Source: Apostichopus californicus | Taxonomy: Eukaryota > Echinodermata > Holothuroidea > Aspidochirotida > Stichopodidae | Direction: 5' to 3' | Assembly: GCA_020650975.1 (NCBI GenBank) | Contig: JAIPMN010017212.1 | Coordinates: 1 to 30,002, forward strand | DNA length: 30,002 bases | In this document: positions 18,690-29,424 of the stretch, piece after piece | Numbering within the stretch: position 1 is the stretch's first letter | Layout of the letters: every line of letters begins with the position of its first letter | Program-made: the position numbers and the translations under genes | Notes under the pieces: model-generated | The model's input: the letters and a program-made list of their open reading frames with translations, nothing else | What the model was told of the DNA's origin: nothing | The model's database searches: none

Positions 18690-19440
18690 ACATGCCTTCT
18701 CTTTTGTATTCTCCCCTACCCATCCCACTTTTCTATATCCATACCTTATCCCCTCCCCCATACCCCCTCCCACATGCCGACTTACCACATCACCCCCATC
18801 ACCCCACCCTCCACCCCCAGTGGCCTTTTATCCATTCCACCTCCTCCCATTCTCCATCCCACTTCCCACTTTCTCGTCATCCCATAACCAGCTCCTGTCT
18901 CACTGCCCTTACTCACCACATCTCGTTCTGTCCTCAAAGCCAGTGCCACAATACTGTTATCCCATCACCCCACCTTCCACCCCCTGTGGCTTTCTCCTCC
19001 CTTCCACCTCCTCCCATTGTCCATCCCACCTTCTCACTCTCTCTCATCATCCTATGACCAGCACCTGTCTCACTCCATCTCGTTCTGTCCTCAATGTCAG
19101 TGCCTTAATACTGTTATCCCATCACCCCACCCTACACCCCCTGCAACCATTCCTACACCTCCTCCCATTCTCCATCCCACTTCTCACTCTCTCTCTTCCC
19201 ATAACAACCTCCTGTCTCACTGCCATTACTCACCACATCTCATTCTCTCCTCAAGGACAGTGCCTCAATACCATTATCTCATCACCCCACCTTCCACCCC
19301 CTGTGGCCTTCTCCCTCCTCCCACTCTCCATCCCACTTCTCACTATCTCTCTTCATCCCATAACCACCTCCTGCTTCACTGCTCTTACTCACCACATCTC
19401 TTTCTGTCCTCACTGCCAGTGCCTCAATACTGTCGCCCCT
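18690..19440. repeat. 157-160-bp CT-rich minisatellite that includes the 3' end of an EPS8 exon
   Basis: Units contain CTCCTCCCATTCTCCATCCC, then CTCACTGCC-TTACTCACCAC, ATCTCGTTCTGTCCTCAA, GCCAGTGCC, and CACCCCACCTTCCACCCCCT. The anchor ATCTC falls at 18920, 19077, 19237 and 19396 (spacings 157, 160, 159). A more decayed unit precedes them (CTTACCACATC at 18781-18791). The unit at 19387-19437 is the authentic end of the EPS8 exon with its donor. The plus strand is rich in Pro/Ser/His codons and shows long spurious open frames. Confidence 0.95.
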
Positions 19441-19496
19441 GTCTGGTTTGGGGATAGAGGAAGACGGTGTGTGGGGTGGCATGACGGCTCCACCAG
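19393..19496 (-). CDS. EPS8: EPS8 exon: linker ending in the RTERDV motif
   Basis: 104 nt: two bases completing Ala, then 34 codons ending in phase 0. Acceptor TCACCTGATTGTAG, donor GTGAGTAAG. GGAVMPPHTPSSSIPKPDRG is a Pro/Ser linker, and DSIEALAVRTERDV matches vertebrate 'ETPEMMAARIDRDV' just before the DIEFF block. The exact phase with both neighbours supports it. Its last ~13 codons and the donor form part of the minisatellite unit filling the downstream intron (18690-19440), so extra look-alike exon ends lie just downstream in the transcript. Confidence 0.9.
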
Positions 19497-20177
19497 CTAC
19501 AATCAGGTGAAGAAGAGAGCAGAGATGAATAACATCAAAGAAACAATCATGAATGTTACGAGAGGTTTCAAAGAAAAGAGAGAAAAATTGCTGCTTTTAA
19601 GGAGACTCATGATTAGCAGGAGTAGCAGTTATAATATAAATATAAAGTGTCTTTAGCTTTTACAAAGCTTAATAGTCTCTATCATTTTACTCAAAGGACT
19701 GTAAGAACAAGAAACCAATACCAGGGCTGATTCCCACATCTCGGGCACACACAGGTAACTTTCAACTGATCTTTGATTGAAGGCCAACTTGTAAAGACTC
19801 TGCCAATAGGATTTCTCTTTATATGAACATTTTATGATTACAATGAATCAATGCACTCACATGGACAGTATGAACCAGTATGAATATACTAATACTACTA
19901 ACCTGTGTGTATAGTTATCAACTAGGTGTATATCCTTTTACTCAAGTCCAGACAATTCTTTCCATACTGTACTTTTATGCCCTGCCTCAAAGCACTCACA
20001 CTGACAGTATGAACCAGTATGAATATAACTATCAGAAAAAGGGTAGGAACTGTTTGTACTGTCAGTAAGAGTGCTTTGAAGCAAGCTTATGGGAGGAGAG
20101 TGTTTTTTGGTATTAGCATATTGTCCTGACTGGCTGATCCTGTGTGGGGTTACTGCATGAATCATTTATGACCATAC
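19497..20177 (-). other. EPS8 intron with a short foldback repeat
   Basis: 681 bp with donor GTATGGTCAT and acceptor GATTGTAG. It contains two direct copies of GACAGTATGAACCAGTATGA (19864 and 20003) and the inverted repeat listed at 19983-20083. Confidence 0.8.
19983..20083. repeat. Imperfect inverted repeat (foldback)
   Basis: TGCCTCAAAGCACTCACACT followed by GACAGTATGAACC (19983-20015) pairs with the reverse complement of 20048-20083, which reads TGCTTCAAAGCACTCTTACT then GACAGTACAAAC. The loop is about 32 bp. It may be a remnant of a small foldback transposon; no target duplication is visible. Confidence 0.75.
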
Positions 20178-20320
20178 CTTGAGCTGCAGCATAAGCTGCG
20201 GCATATAGAGCCACCTTTTCCTTGACGTGGCTATCTGGGGGTAGGGGAGCTGGCTCCTGTGGGGGTGGCGGGACCACGATGCCATTCTCTGAACTTCTCC
20301 CCGAGCTTGGTGGGGACTTC
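20178..20320 (-). CDS. EPS8: EPS8 exon: proline-rich stretch and VKEKVALYAAA helix
   Basis: 143 nt, acceptor TTTAATTTTCAG, donor GTATGGTC. One base completes a codon, 47 codons follow, and one base starts an Ala codon. KSPPSSGRSSENGIVVPPPP and QEPAPLPPDS correspond to the vertebrate 'PPPPRAPAPAPP' stretch after the PTB domain. HVKEKVALYAAAYAAAQ matches 'VDVRSRVAAWSAWAADQ', with the Trp residues replaced by Tyr. It is the most 5' EPS8 exon I can find; the upstream exon must end with two bases of a codon. Confidence 0.9.
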
Positions 20321-21063
20321 CTGAAAATTAAACCATAACGATAAATGACGATTGAGGCTTATCAACAATGCACACTGTGTAAAACTTATATACAATTCAA
20401 TTTAAACAATGCAATTTAACAATACATTTGAAAAATACAATTTTAAACAATACAAGTCGACCGGTGACTGTGAAACATGAATGCTTTGTGCTATTTTAAA
20501 TACATGCTGAGGTCAAATATGATTTTAACCCATCTTTACTACTGTTAACTTTCTGGCCTTCATATTGGGGGTTAATTATATTTTATATTTATTATATATT
20601 TATTTATCTATTATTTATTTTTTTAAAGTTTTGTTTTCTCTGTTGCCAATTTCAACTCAGTTGTCTGACATATACTTGAAACAGAATGATGGCAAATATG
20701 GACCAATTAGGACCCCCTCCTGGGCCTCCTTCACCCCCAATATAAAGATCAACCATTCCGTGAAACAATACTGTTCGCTTAAATCCCACATTTTGTCACC
20801 CTGACAAACATTATTTTATCCAACCTGGTGTACAGAACTGAAGAAAACGTCTGAATTTAAACCATCTTCTAGCATTTCATGTATGTAGTGGTTCATCAAA
20901 GAGGAAATTTAGAGCCTTCAAAATTGGTAATTATGCATAATTTGGTTAATTATTCCCTGCTGTACACATCAACATACTGAATTCATATCAGAGAACCTTG
21001 TGATACAAACCCTACATGTCTGCTGAAACTGAAATGGCCATTATTATTAAAAAAAGCATCATC
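20321..21063. other. Probable EPS8 intron, no recognised feature
   Basis: AT-rich, with a short (AATTTAAACAATACA)n-like run near 20395-20455. I looked on the minus strand for the exon preceding 20320 and found nothing convincing. Confidence 0.55.
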
Positions 21064-21232
21064 ATGGGGTTGGGGAAGGAGAGGGGAGTGGGAAGGAGAG
21101 GGGAGTGGGGAGGAGAGAGGGGGAGGAGAGAGAGTGGAGTGGAGAGATGAGGAGATGGGAGTAGGGAGTGGGGAAGGAGAGAGGGGAGAAGGGGTATGAG
21201 GAGGGGGAGGATGGGAATTGATGGTGAGGGGA
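21064..21232. repeat. GGAGAGGGGAGT purine-rich simple repeat
   Basis: Polypurine on the plus strand (GGGGAAGGAGAGGGGAGTGG and variants), polypyrimidine on the minus strand. It produces long spurious Pro/Ser/Leu frames on the minus strand. Confidence 0.97.
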
Positions 21233-21669
21233 TCAATTTCGTCAATGTCACTCCTCAACTGTTTGAGCTCCTGGGCAGAATTGTAATTTAATTCCTTTTC
21301 ATATATGGTGAGATATTTTTGACCTTTTCGTTTATTTGTGAAATATGACAATCTGTCCATTGTAATGACATACTGATTGATTATCGCATGTTTGCTTTAA
21401 ATGTGTTGTAAAAGTTGTAATATTATAAGTACTAAGTCCTTCACCAAGTGAAATTCCACCCCATTACTGTACAGGCCGCCTATTGGCTTCAATCCTGAGT
21501 CGCACAAATTCTGGATCGGTGTATTAGTTAGGTACACCCACTTATCTGTAACACTGTTGACTTTTGCTGTGAAATATGTGGTCCTCAACTGTAAATCCAA
21601 TAAGCAAATCCAGTCGGTAAATTGACCAAGCTCTTGAGATGCCTTTTAAACCCTCCTTAAACCAAAGGG

Positions 21670-22650
21670 CAGTACTTTATAGTATATAAGGCTTAGGCAC
21701 ATACAGTACCCTATTGGAATAATCTCATCAGTCTCATGGTATATAAGATATCCAATTACCACTGCATTGAATCTAGAGTTTGACAAATGTTGCTATTAAT
21801 ACCGTGAAAGACCTCTGAACCGGTTGCGTTTTCAAGTGGCACTGTCATTTCGTTAGTACATGCCGACTATATGTACACACATACATAGAAAATCCGGAGT
21901 ATTTTGTGTGTCATTTCATTGCAGTGTTAGCAATTGAGCATTATCAAAACCATTTCGAAACATGAAACACTGTTACATATAAGAGTTTTAAAATTCAGAC
22001 ATTTTCTTAAAATTCTGTTCATGTGATCAATAAAAATTGGCTGGGTGATGAACCAAATTGCAGTACAGTATGTATATATACGGCTTAGACACATACAGTA
22101 CATACTGTACCCTGTGGAATATATCTCACCAGTCATGGTATATAAGATATATCTATTAACCCAATGCGTTTAATTTAGATTTTGACATTGCCATTAATAC
22201 CATGTAGGACCGCTGCAAACCGGGTTGCGTTTTAAGTGACCAGTACTCCTCTAATTGGTACATGTGTCCATTATAAGAAACCGTATGTATGGGAAATCAA
22301 GAGTATTTTGTTTCGTTTTAAGTGGCACTCTTTATCTTAATTGGTACATTTTGACTATCCAGGGACTAATTTACTGTAGTACATGAAGCTTTTGTGTAGT
22401 GTTTTGGAAGGCTATGAAGTTTGTCCTTTTGTATTGTGGTTCCTGTGTAAAACTGAGCACATCTTTGCACAGTTTTATAAAGCAATTTGACCATTTTGCA
22501 TCTGCACTTTGTGGTGCTGTACTGGATAACTTATTCCCCACTATGCATGCATACCTACACACATACACACACACGACATACATAGACAATCAAGACTAGT
22601 TATTTTTATGTGTCATTTTCTTGATACTGAACAGTGTTACATTTGAGCAC
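21670..22650. repeat. Diverged tandem repeats of about 400 bp
   Basis: Blocks ATATAAGGCTTAGGCACATA, CTCATGGTATATAAGATAT, GCTATTAATACCGTG, CGGTTGCGTTTTCAAGTGGC, TTAGTACATG and GAGTATTTTGTGTGTCATTTC at 21675-21925 recur in the same order at 22070-22320. Partial further copies lie at 22316-22370 and 22570-22640. Divergence is high and indels are many. Confidence 0.85.
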
Positions 22651-22730
22651 CTTACATTTATAACTGAGCACCTTATGCATAATTTGAGCACCTTATTAAT
22701 ATGCACAATTTAAGCATCTTATCAGTAATA
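22620..22730. repeat. Short tandem repeat, TTTGAGCACCTTA unit
   Basis: ATTTGAGCACCTTA, AACTGAGCACCTTATGCATA, ATTTGAGCACCTTATTAATA and ATTTAAGCATCTTATCAGTA follow each other, about 22-28 bp apart. Confidence 0.85.
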
Positions 22731-23139
22731 CTTCAATATGGTACAATAACAGCCATACATCTTAGCACTTTGTATACCTACTTGACCGTTTTGCATTGTG
22801 TTTTGCGATGTGATGCCAGATAAATTATGCCCTGTACAGCATGCACAAACAACAACTATTTAAGTATATAAACAGTATACATTACAGTTATGTGAGAAAA
22901 CTTAACAACCCACAAACTCTGGTTTTTTACAATTTTACTGTACCTTATAACCCAACTCATGACAACATTGACTTTGGTTAAAAGAAAACAAAATGTCACA
23001 TTAAATCACTATGGCAACAAGCAGCTGGTATTCCTAGAAATATACCGCAATTAATGGACCAGCAATTACAGCAGAATCCGTTAGGATCTCCTTGAAATCG
23101 TCAATCCGCAGGTAGGCGAAAGCACATAATAACATTATG
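22731..23139. other. Non-coding stretch with one weak exon candidate
   Basis: Mostly AT-rich. On the minus strand 23047-23112 reads AYLRIDDFKEILTDSAVIAG before GTATAT. This is weakly like the end of an EPS8 PTB domain, but the acceptor is poor. I do not call it an exon. Confidence 0.4.
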
Positions 23140-23660
23140 TTCTTGGATCTTGAAACTCAGAGAGCTGTCAATCCCCTGAACGTTCTCACTATAATCCCCA
23201 AGATGTATGTCAACCACAGTGACCGTTCATGTTCCCACTATACAGCAAATTTTAGGTTAATACAAACAGTGCAGAATTTTCAACCCAGCAAGACTGATGC
23301 CTACGTTCCTTCAAATTGACTGCGCTTAGAGCGAGGCTAAAACTGCAGGTGTACAGGAAAACCTGCATAATCCACATGTATATAGGTAAAAATCTGGAGC
23401 CATCTCACATGTCCGGGGATCAGAGAACAGAATTTAACCGCAATTTAAAATTCAGCGATTTCATTTTAATCCCCAAGATGTCAACCACACTCCGCGACCT
23501 TGACTGTTTCCATGATCCGTCAAAAGGTACAAAATTTCCAGACCCAGTAGACTGGACAACATCCAGCAAACTGACCAGTAGCCGACTAGGACAAAGTTTA
23601 TACTTGAGGTATGTACAGGAAAACATGAAGAATCCACATATAGGTAAAAAAAGCATAACT
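23140..23660. repeat. Diverged tandem duplication, ~300-bp unit
   Basis: AATCCCCAAGATG-TCAACCACA, CCAGCAA-ACTGA, TGTACAGGAAAACCTG and AATCCACAT-ATAGGTAAAAA occur in order at 23194-23392 and again at 23469-23650. A 116-codon plus-strand frame across it has no recognisable domain. Confidence 0.85.
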
Positions 23661-24932
23661 TTATAACAATCAAGGATGCAATTTACAGAGGATTAAAAGA
23701 AAAAAACAGAATTTCACACTAAGCTGTTTATCTCCTCACCCCTCATAATCCCCAGCTATATATAAATATGACCTTCATTTCATGACCTAATATATCAACA
23801 AGGATCACTTTTGGCAGGAGATTCTAGAAGAGTTATAAGATATTTGAACCCAGTACAGGCTGGATGTGATCATCCAGTGAAAAACTGAGTTTAATTTCCA
23901 ATAGATAGTCAATACTATGTTAACTGTACTGTACTACAAAGTCTACCAGCAGAAAATAATTGAACAATCACGTTTACACACTTGACCATCCATGCCAAAA
24001 ACAGCCGTGCGGGCGGGTTGAACAGTGTGTGGTAACTAATGTCAAAGAATCAGTGCATACCCAGCATGTGCTACAGCAGGGAGGAGAGCGAAACCATGGT
24101 AACGATGTGACATGTAGACCTTTCCTTCACCAAAACCTCATTGTCATATAGAATGTAGACACAAGTCCAGGCTGGTTGTTGGGTAAGGTGACACCAAGGA
24201 AAGTCAGTAACTGCTATTATTACTGTTAATATCACAACTTCACAACTATGACAAAGGCCTCAATTGTTTGCACGGTCTCAAGAATGCCAAATGAGTTTTG
24301 GTGTAATATTTGGGGTGCATACAGTATATCAATGGGAATAATTCAAAGGTATGTTGTATTGGCCCCAAAATATGCTAGATTTTCAATTATGGCCACCTTT
24401 GGTCAAAAATCTTGAACTGTTTTTTATTACAACCTTCAAGGAAATTGTCCTCACTTAACTGTTTTTATTACAACCTTTGAAGAAATTTATATCATTTTTG
24501 ACATTCAGTCATCTAAATTGTGTGTTACTTTAAAATGTCTGAGAACAATTTGGAGAGTAAAGACCTCCAGGAAAATTCCTTTTTGTAAACTTTTAGTGCA
24601 GTTATAGCATGCCATAATTTGGGACCTATATACTGACTACCTTTAAATAGTGGTTCCAGTCTATATGACAACTTTTTGAAAATGTTTCAACATTTTGTTC
24701 AATATTTAACTGATCAGTGACATACTGAAACCTACAAGGCAAGGTATATAAAAGATCAAATGTTTTAGCCTACTAATCTCCTCCTGGGTATAAGAAGTTC
24801 CTGAGTTTTGGGGATGATTGCTAAATTAATTAGTTGCTTTTAAGTTTCCTTAAAACAGTTTTTGTTCACCTTCTCCACTTATTGCACCAATAAGCAGGTG
24901 AAAATACTTTTGGAATTTGGAACCCCCACCAG
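23661..24932. other. Non-coding stretch, no recognised feature
   Basis: Nothing convincing on either strand. A small duplication, 'AACTGTTTTT-ATTACAACCTT', occurs at about 24415 and 24458. The interval 23990-24130 is less AT-rich than its surroundings but holds no exon I can defend. Confidence 0.55.
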
Positions 24933-25720
24933 CCTTCCTTACCGCCCTGCCCCCACCCCCCCCCCCTGTAATTTTGATGAAGACTATAGTATGTGAATTT
25001 CATTAAGTTTCAAAAATTACCATTTTTTTAAAATAAAAATTATTATTATTATTATCTCATTTTTTTTTAGCCCATAAGACATATTGTGATTGTGGCAAAA
25101 AAATATTGCATAATTATATAAATTACATAGATTATAATCATAAATTTACCCATTTTCTTTTGCTTTGGATGTTCCATCAGTGAACACACAGTATCACTTT
25201 AAAAGTATACATAAACCACATACAGTAGGCTGCATATATCTAGGGTAGCACACCTTGCAATAGAATGTATGGTCTACTGGCAGACCTAACCACAGTATTT
25301 AACTTCACAGGTATATATTACTCATATATCCTAAAATCTACAAACCAACATTCTAGGTGTAACAACCAATACAAACAAGGAAATGACTCCATTGTACTTA
25401 AATACTTGCTTGAATAACCATAAATCTTTAACTCTTTGACCTGCATATTAGAAAACTGTCAACAACATGGAAGGGAAGGTTTTTTAGCCTTTGTTTCTTT
25501 CTTTTTTGGGGGTGGGGGTTTGGGTGGGGGAGGAGGGTTGGTATAGAAAACACTGGACCCTTCCAAAAATCAGAATAAAATATTTCCATGAAATGATATC
25601 TTTCTCTTTCTTCTAGATTTAATTACTACCTTTGGAAGAGACAGAACTGGACTAAAAGATTTATTTACTAGCTTCTCCCCTCTCCCCCCCCCCTCCCCCT
25701 CCCCCGGTTCATGACATGCC
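24933..25720. other. Non-coding stretch with homopolymer-rich tracts
   Basis: C-rich at 24947-24967, (ATT)n at about 25037-25056, G-rich at 25507-25540, C-rich at 25676-25704. No gene seen. Confidence 0.7.
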
Positions 25721-26864
25721 TAGTATGTCACCAACTCTGAAATCTATAATTCAGCAACTGATATGTCATTAATCAAAGAACATTGATTATCACAGCCTGT
25801 GGGCAAGACAAACCGAGGGATGAACCATCCATTCATGCCTTCTTCTGTATCCCCCACAATCATACCTATTCTAACCCCACCCCTACCCCTGAACTCCCGA
25901 CCCCTCCTATACCCCACTGCCCAAAAATACCCACCCACTGCCTTACCTCTTTGACACCGCCATTTTTTATCCAAAGGAGGATGAGTTATTCTGAGTCAAA
26001 TAAAGTTAACAAAATTAAAAAGGACCGAAAATGCTACCAAGATTATCCAATATAAAAGAAACTTTAGATTATTTTTTCAAGTCAATTAAGCTTCGTTAAT
26101 CAAGACCAAAATGAGAATTATTTGAAAGTACCGGCTCCACTATGGAACTAACAACTTATGTTACAATACAACGGCAGTGGATGACACTTGACTGCACAAG
26201 TTTTAATTAGTTCTTAATTCGATCTTCTTAATTACAGGGAGGTGCGCTGCCCTACTTAGGTGATAACGATCAGACAAATATAAGGTTCACAATGAATCAG
26301 ACCAGTCACTATCTGTACCCCTGATGAGCCCATCATGCTGGTCCTTATCTCACTCTAGCTCCTCCTATCACTACACCCATGACATCTGTTTACGATACAG
26401 GTCTATTAACAGTGATGAGCCTTGGGTAAAAAGAAAATCACGGAACTTTGCAAAAATTGTGGTATAGGCTCCAGTTTGCCTTTGTTACAGTGTGTTAGGA
26501 TAATAGTAAAAAAAGCTCATGCCTGTATTAAGAACAAACGTTCTTCATGTGACATTAGATTTAACTACAGTAAAGTGTTGCCTTTGGCAATCTGAACTAT
26601 GATGAAGCACTTTCAAAACTTTTAAACGAATCAATTTTGATATTGGAGAATGTTTATTTACACATTGCTAACACCTCAAATGCATTATTCTTAATGTCAA
26701 ACTTCACTTTCCCATTATGTAATATTGTTTGTTCATTTATGTATTTAGAAAGTTTCCTAATTAGTCAAGTTTCTCTTCATTTAAAACTTCACCAAAAAGT
26801 TAAACAATTATACAGACTATGTTCAGCTCAATTGCAATGATGACATCATTAACTCAGCTTTTGC
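25721..26864. other. Non-coding stretch, no certain feature
   Basis: Contains the candidate minus-strand mini-exon at 25947-25963 (see findings). The rest is AT-rich with short chance frames. Confidence 0.5.
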
Positions 26865-27219
26865 CAGATGAATTCATGAAACTTCTCCAACTACTTATAA
26901 ACTTTGGTCACAGGAACATCCCTTTAAACATGGTTGGCACACCCAAAACAGCCAAATGCATTCATAAAACTTCTCCAGCAATCTTTTAAATTTTGGTCAC
27001 AGGAGCATCCCTTTAATCATGGTTTGCATAGCCAAAACGGCCGGATGCAATCATAAAACTTCTCCAGCTATCTTTTAAACTTTGGTCATAGGAGTATCCC
27101 TTTAAACATGGTGTGTATACCCAAAACGGCCAACTGCATTCATAAAAATTCTCCAGCTACCTTTTAAATATTGATCACAGTAGTATCCCTTCAAACATGG
27201 TTGCACACCCAAAACGGAA
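26865..27219. repeat. 88-89-bp tandem repeat, four copies
   Basis: Units begin ACTTCTCCA at 26881, 26969, 27058 and (as AATTCTCCA) 27147. Shared blocks are TTTGGTCACAGGAGCATCCC, TTTAAACATGGTT, CACCCAAAACGGCC and ATGCATTCATAAAA. Confidence 0.96.
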
Positions 27220-28202
27220 TGTAAACTTCCGTGAGGATCTGGTATTTATTTCAAAGCAGACTTTTTAGCATTCATCAGAAGATCTGCCTATGAACCTTAT
27301 ACCCTCCCTGTCCACTGGCACTCCAGGAATTTGAAGCTGGGCAAACAATCCCTCCTCGGTAACAATTTACTTGACAGTTCTGACGTCAAACCAAACACTC
27401 GATACCTCTTAAAAAGTGAACTTTCATATCATAAAAATGTACCGCCGAACAGGTAACAATACACATAAACAGTGGCACACCCATCCAAATGGGATGGCCC
27501 ACCCCTCCCTTCCTCTCAGGAATCAAAATAAACAAAACTGCTTTACAAAACTTTGCTACTACACTTTACTCCCTTGTTTAACCTCCTTTTATCTTGTTTT
27601 TTTTTTGGGGGGGTGGGTAAGTTTTTATGGTTACACCTACAATATCAATTTCCATTCCTAATGAAAAGTTTAAGACTGAAACAAACTCACAATCTAACTA
27701 TTACAGAGGTTTGTAACTTTGATCAAAATAAAAATAACTTTGTTCAAGACAATCTTTGCTGTCTAATTTTTAATCAAAACTGGTTCTGTGTTCGAGTGGT
27801 AAACGTTTCCTCCTTCCGAACCTACTGTACCATTTCAGGTACGAGAGAGGAGCAGCGAAGTAAATTAAAAAATTTCAATACTGTTTCGAGCAATATTCAG
27901 TATGTTTGGTACAAAAAGTCGACTAGACTTTCTCTGCTGCAATTCTCACTAAAAAGCCAAGCTTGCTTTTTTGTTTTTAAGAGAAATCTCTCAACAGTTT
28001 AAGAGATATCTCTCAACATTTTAAAAAACAATTTTGGTTTAAGTTGGTAACTATGTTCTGTACCTGAACAATCATGATCACGACCATTATTTATGGAATG
28101 ACTCCCGATGAAAATATGAATTCATGAATACCTGAACGGCTTAAATTGTATCTCAACCTTTCGTAAAACACCGGTTTGTCCTTTACGATGAATGAATGCA
28201 TG
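27220..28202. other. Non-coding stretch, no recognised feature
   Basis: A G-rich T-rich tract lies at 27597-27617 and short AAGAGATATCTCTCAACA repeats at about 27980-28020. A 33-codon minus-strand frame near 27270-27365 ends in a stop and has no known domain. Confidence 0.55.
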
Positions 28203-28740
28203 TACCCTAAGTCATAGCTAAACATTATTAATTGACCCTAAACAGTAACCTGTCTCTCCTGATATATATGCCTAATTGATAGCTAAGAATATAATCCTGT
28301 ACACATAGATTGTGACACGTTCATCTATATATATGAATCCATACTCTAAGTCACACTGTAGCTAAACATTATTAGATGACCCCATACAGCAACCTGTCTC
28401 TCCCTATATGACTAATTGGTAGCTAAGAATATAATCCTGTACACATAGTACGTGACACGTTAATCTACTGTATATGTATGAGTCCATACCCTTAGTCATA
28501 GTGTACAGTAGCTAAACATTATTAGTTGACCCCATACAGCAACCAGTCTCTCCCTATATGACTAATCGGTAGCTAAGGACACACCCTGTACCCATGGAAT
28601 ACCTGTTGATTGTTTACGAATGAAACCTTGTAACCCTAAAGTCACGCCTTAACATAATTAGATGACCTCCCCAAACAACCCAACAAAAATCTACCTTCCT
28701 GTAAGGCTCATTGGTATCTAACACTATAAACCCTGAATAA
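28203..28740. repeat. 139-146-bp tandem repeat, four copies
   Basis: Unit starts near 28203, 28342, 28488 and 28631. Shared blocks are TACCCTAAGTCATA, TAGCTAAACATTATTAATTG, ACCCCATACAGCAACCTGTC, CTAATTGGTAGCTAAGAATA and TAATCCTGTACACATAG. The fourth copy is the most diverged. Confidence 0.94.
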
Positions 28741-29424
28741 ATAGTTCTACCCGTCAATTGTAAAACTTAGGAATGACAAGGGACAGTCAAGACATCCATC
28801 AATTGACCGCCAATTGTCTCAAGGAAGTCTTTTCATGTTTAAACTGATGTTACAATACCCTCCACCAATATAATAACACTTCATTTGTCACTGGCTGAGA
28901 AGCTCCCACCCTGAATAACCCCTCATCATTGTTAACCGATCAACACTCAGATATAAATCCCTATTGTCTATTGTGGGGAACAATGGCCTCCCATCCATAG
29001 AACACTTAGAGCCCTCATACCAGCCTAATAGATTTCCAACCCCACAGCTTTGTATATGAAACTCTTCACAGAGAAGTTCATGTTGACTTTTGGTGTGTGT
29101 TTATTTTTTTTGTTTTTGAGTCAGTATTCATTTTTGTGTGAAGTCATTGTACGTAAGACCTCAAAGTTCATTGTTATTAAACACACAGTAAACCGCTCTA
29201 CACAATACTTCTTTCTATGGTGGTCTATTAGGGACATCTTTACAGAATCCCTTTTTCTTAATTATTCCTCCGGACAATCGTGACTATGAAAAGTCTTCAA
29301 GATTTCAACCTTCTAGTTCAAACATTTCAAGATTAAGAAGTCAAATGTCAAGATTATAAAGCCAGATTTGGTTTTCATAATTAATTAAAATGTCAAAATT
29401 TCAAGATTACAGAATGACAAACTT
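28741..29424. other. Non-coding stretch, no recognised feature
   Basis: Short repeated TTTCAAGATTA words occur at about 29320-29430. No exon seen. Confidence 0.55.

Larger units (their letters stand above)
9095..20320 (-). other. EPS8: EPS8 gene, internal part (nine exons)
   Basis: Gene-level entry. EPS8 proteins bind Abi1/Sos1 to activate Rac, bind IRSp53, and cap or bundle actin filaments at the tips of filopodia, microvilli and stereocilia. The exons, 5' to 3', are 20178-20320, 19393-19496, 17760-17975, 16257-16480, 15328-15526, 12993-13075, 11812-11965, 10024-10263 and 9095-9230, 1499 nt in total. All have GT/AG borders, and every junction is in frame (phases at the eight junctions: 1, 0, 0, 2, 0, 2, 0, 0). 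The identification rests on the helical region (FDEIEFFIQRLQKAAEA), the ELVHFLFIPL/EWPKDK block and the SH3 domain (YDFVARNSKEL, WWEVRN, GFVP), compared with vertebrate EPS8 as I remember it. The N-terminal PTB domain and the C-terminal SAM-like actin-binding domain are not seen in the window. Confidence 0.94.

Noticed and set aside
18677-19656. Plus-strand frames of 126-278 codons rich in Pro, Ser, His and Leu
   Set aside because: They arise from the CT-rich minisatellite and antisense of an EPS8 exon; stops are absent because the unit is pyrimidine-rich.
20983-21360. Minus-strand exon candidate (ELKQLRSDIDEIDP followed by Pro/Ser-rich)
   Set aside because: CTGCCCAG could be an acceptor, but there is no EPS8 similarity, no donor after the polypyrimidine repeat, and the Pro/Ser part is the simple repeat at 21064-21232.
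23316-23666. Plus-strand frame of 116 codons
   Set aside because: It lies in a diverged tandem duplication, has no domain, and the sister copy does not keep the frame.
27270-27365. Minus-strand open stretch (FAQLQIPGVPVDREGIRF)
   Set aside because: Only 33 codons between stops, no convincing donor and no known family.
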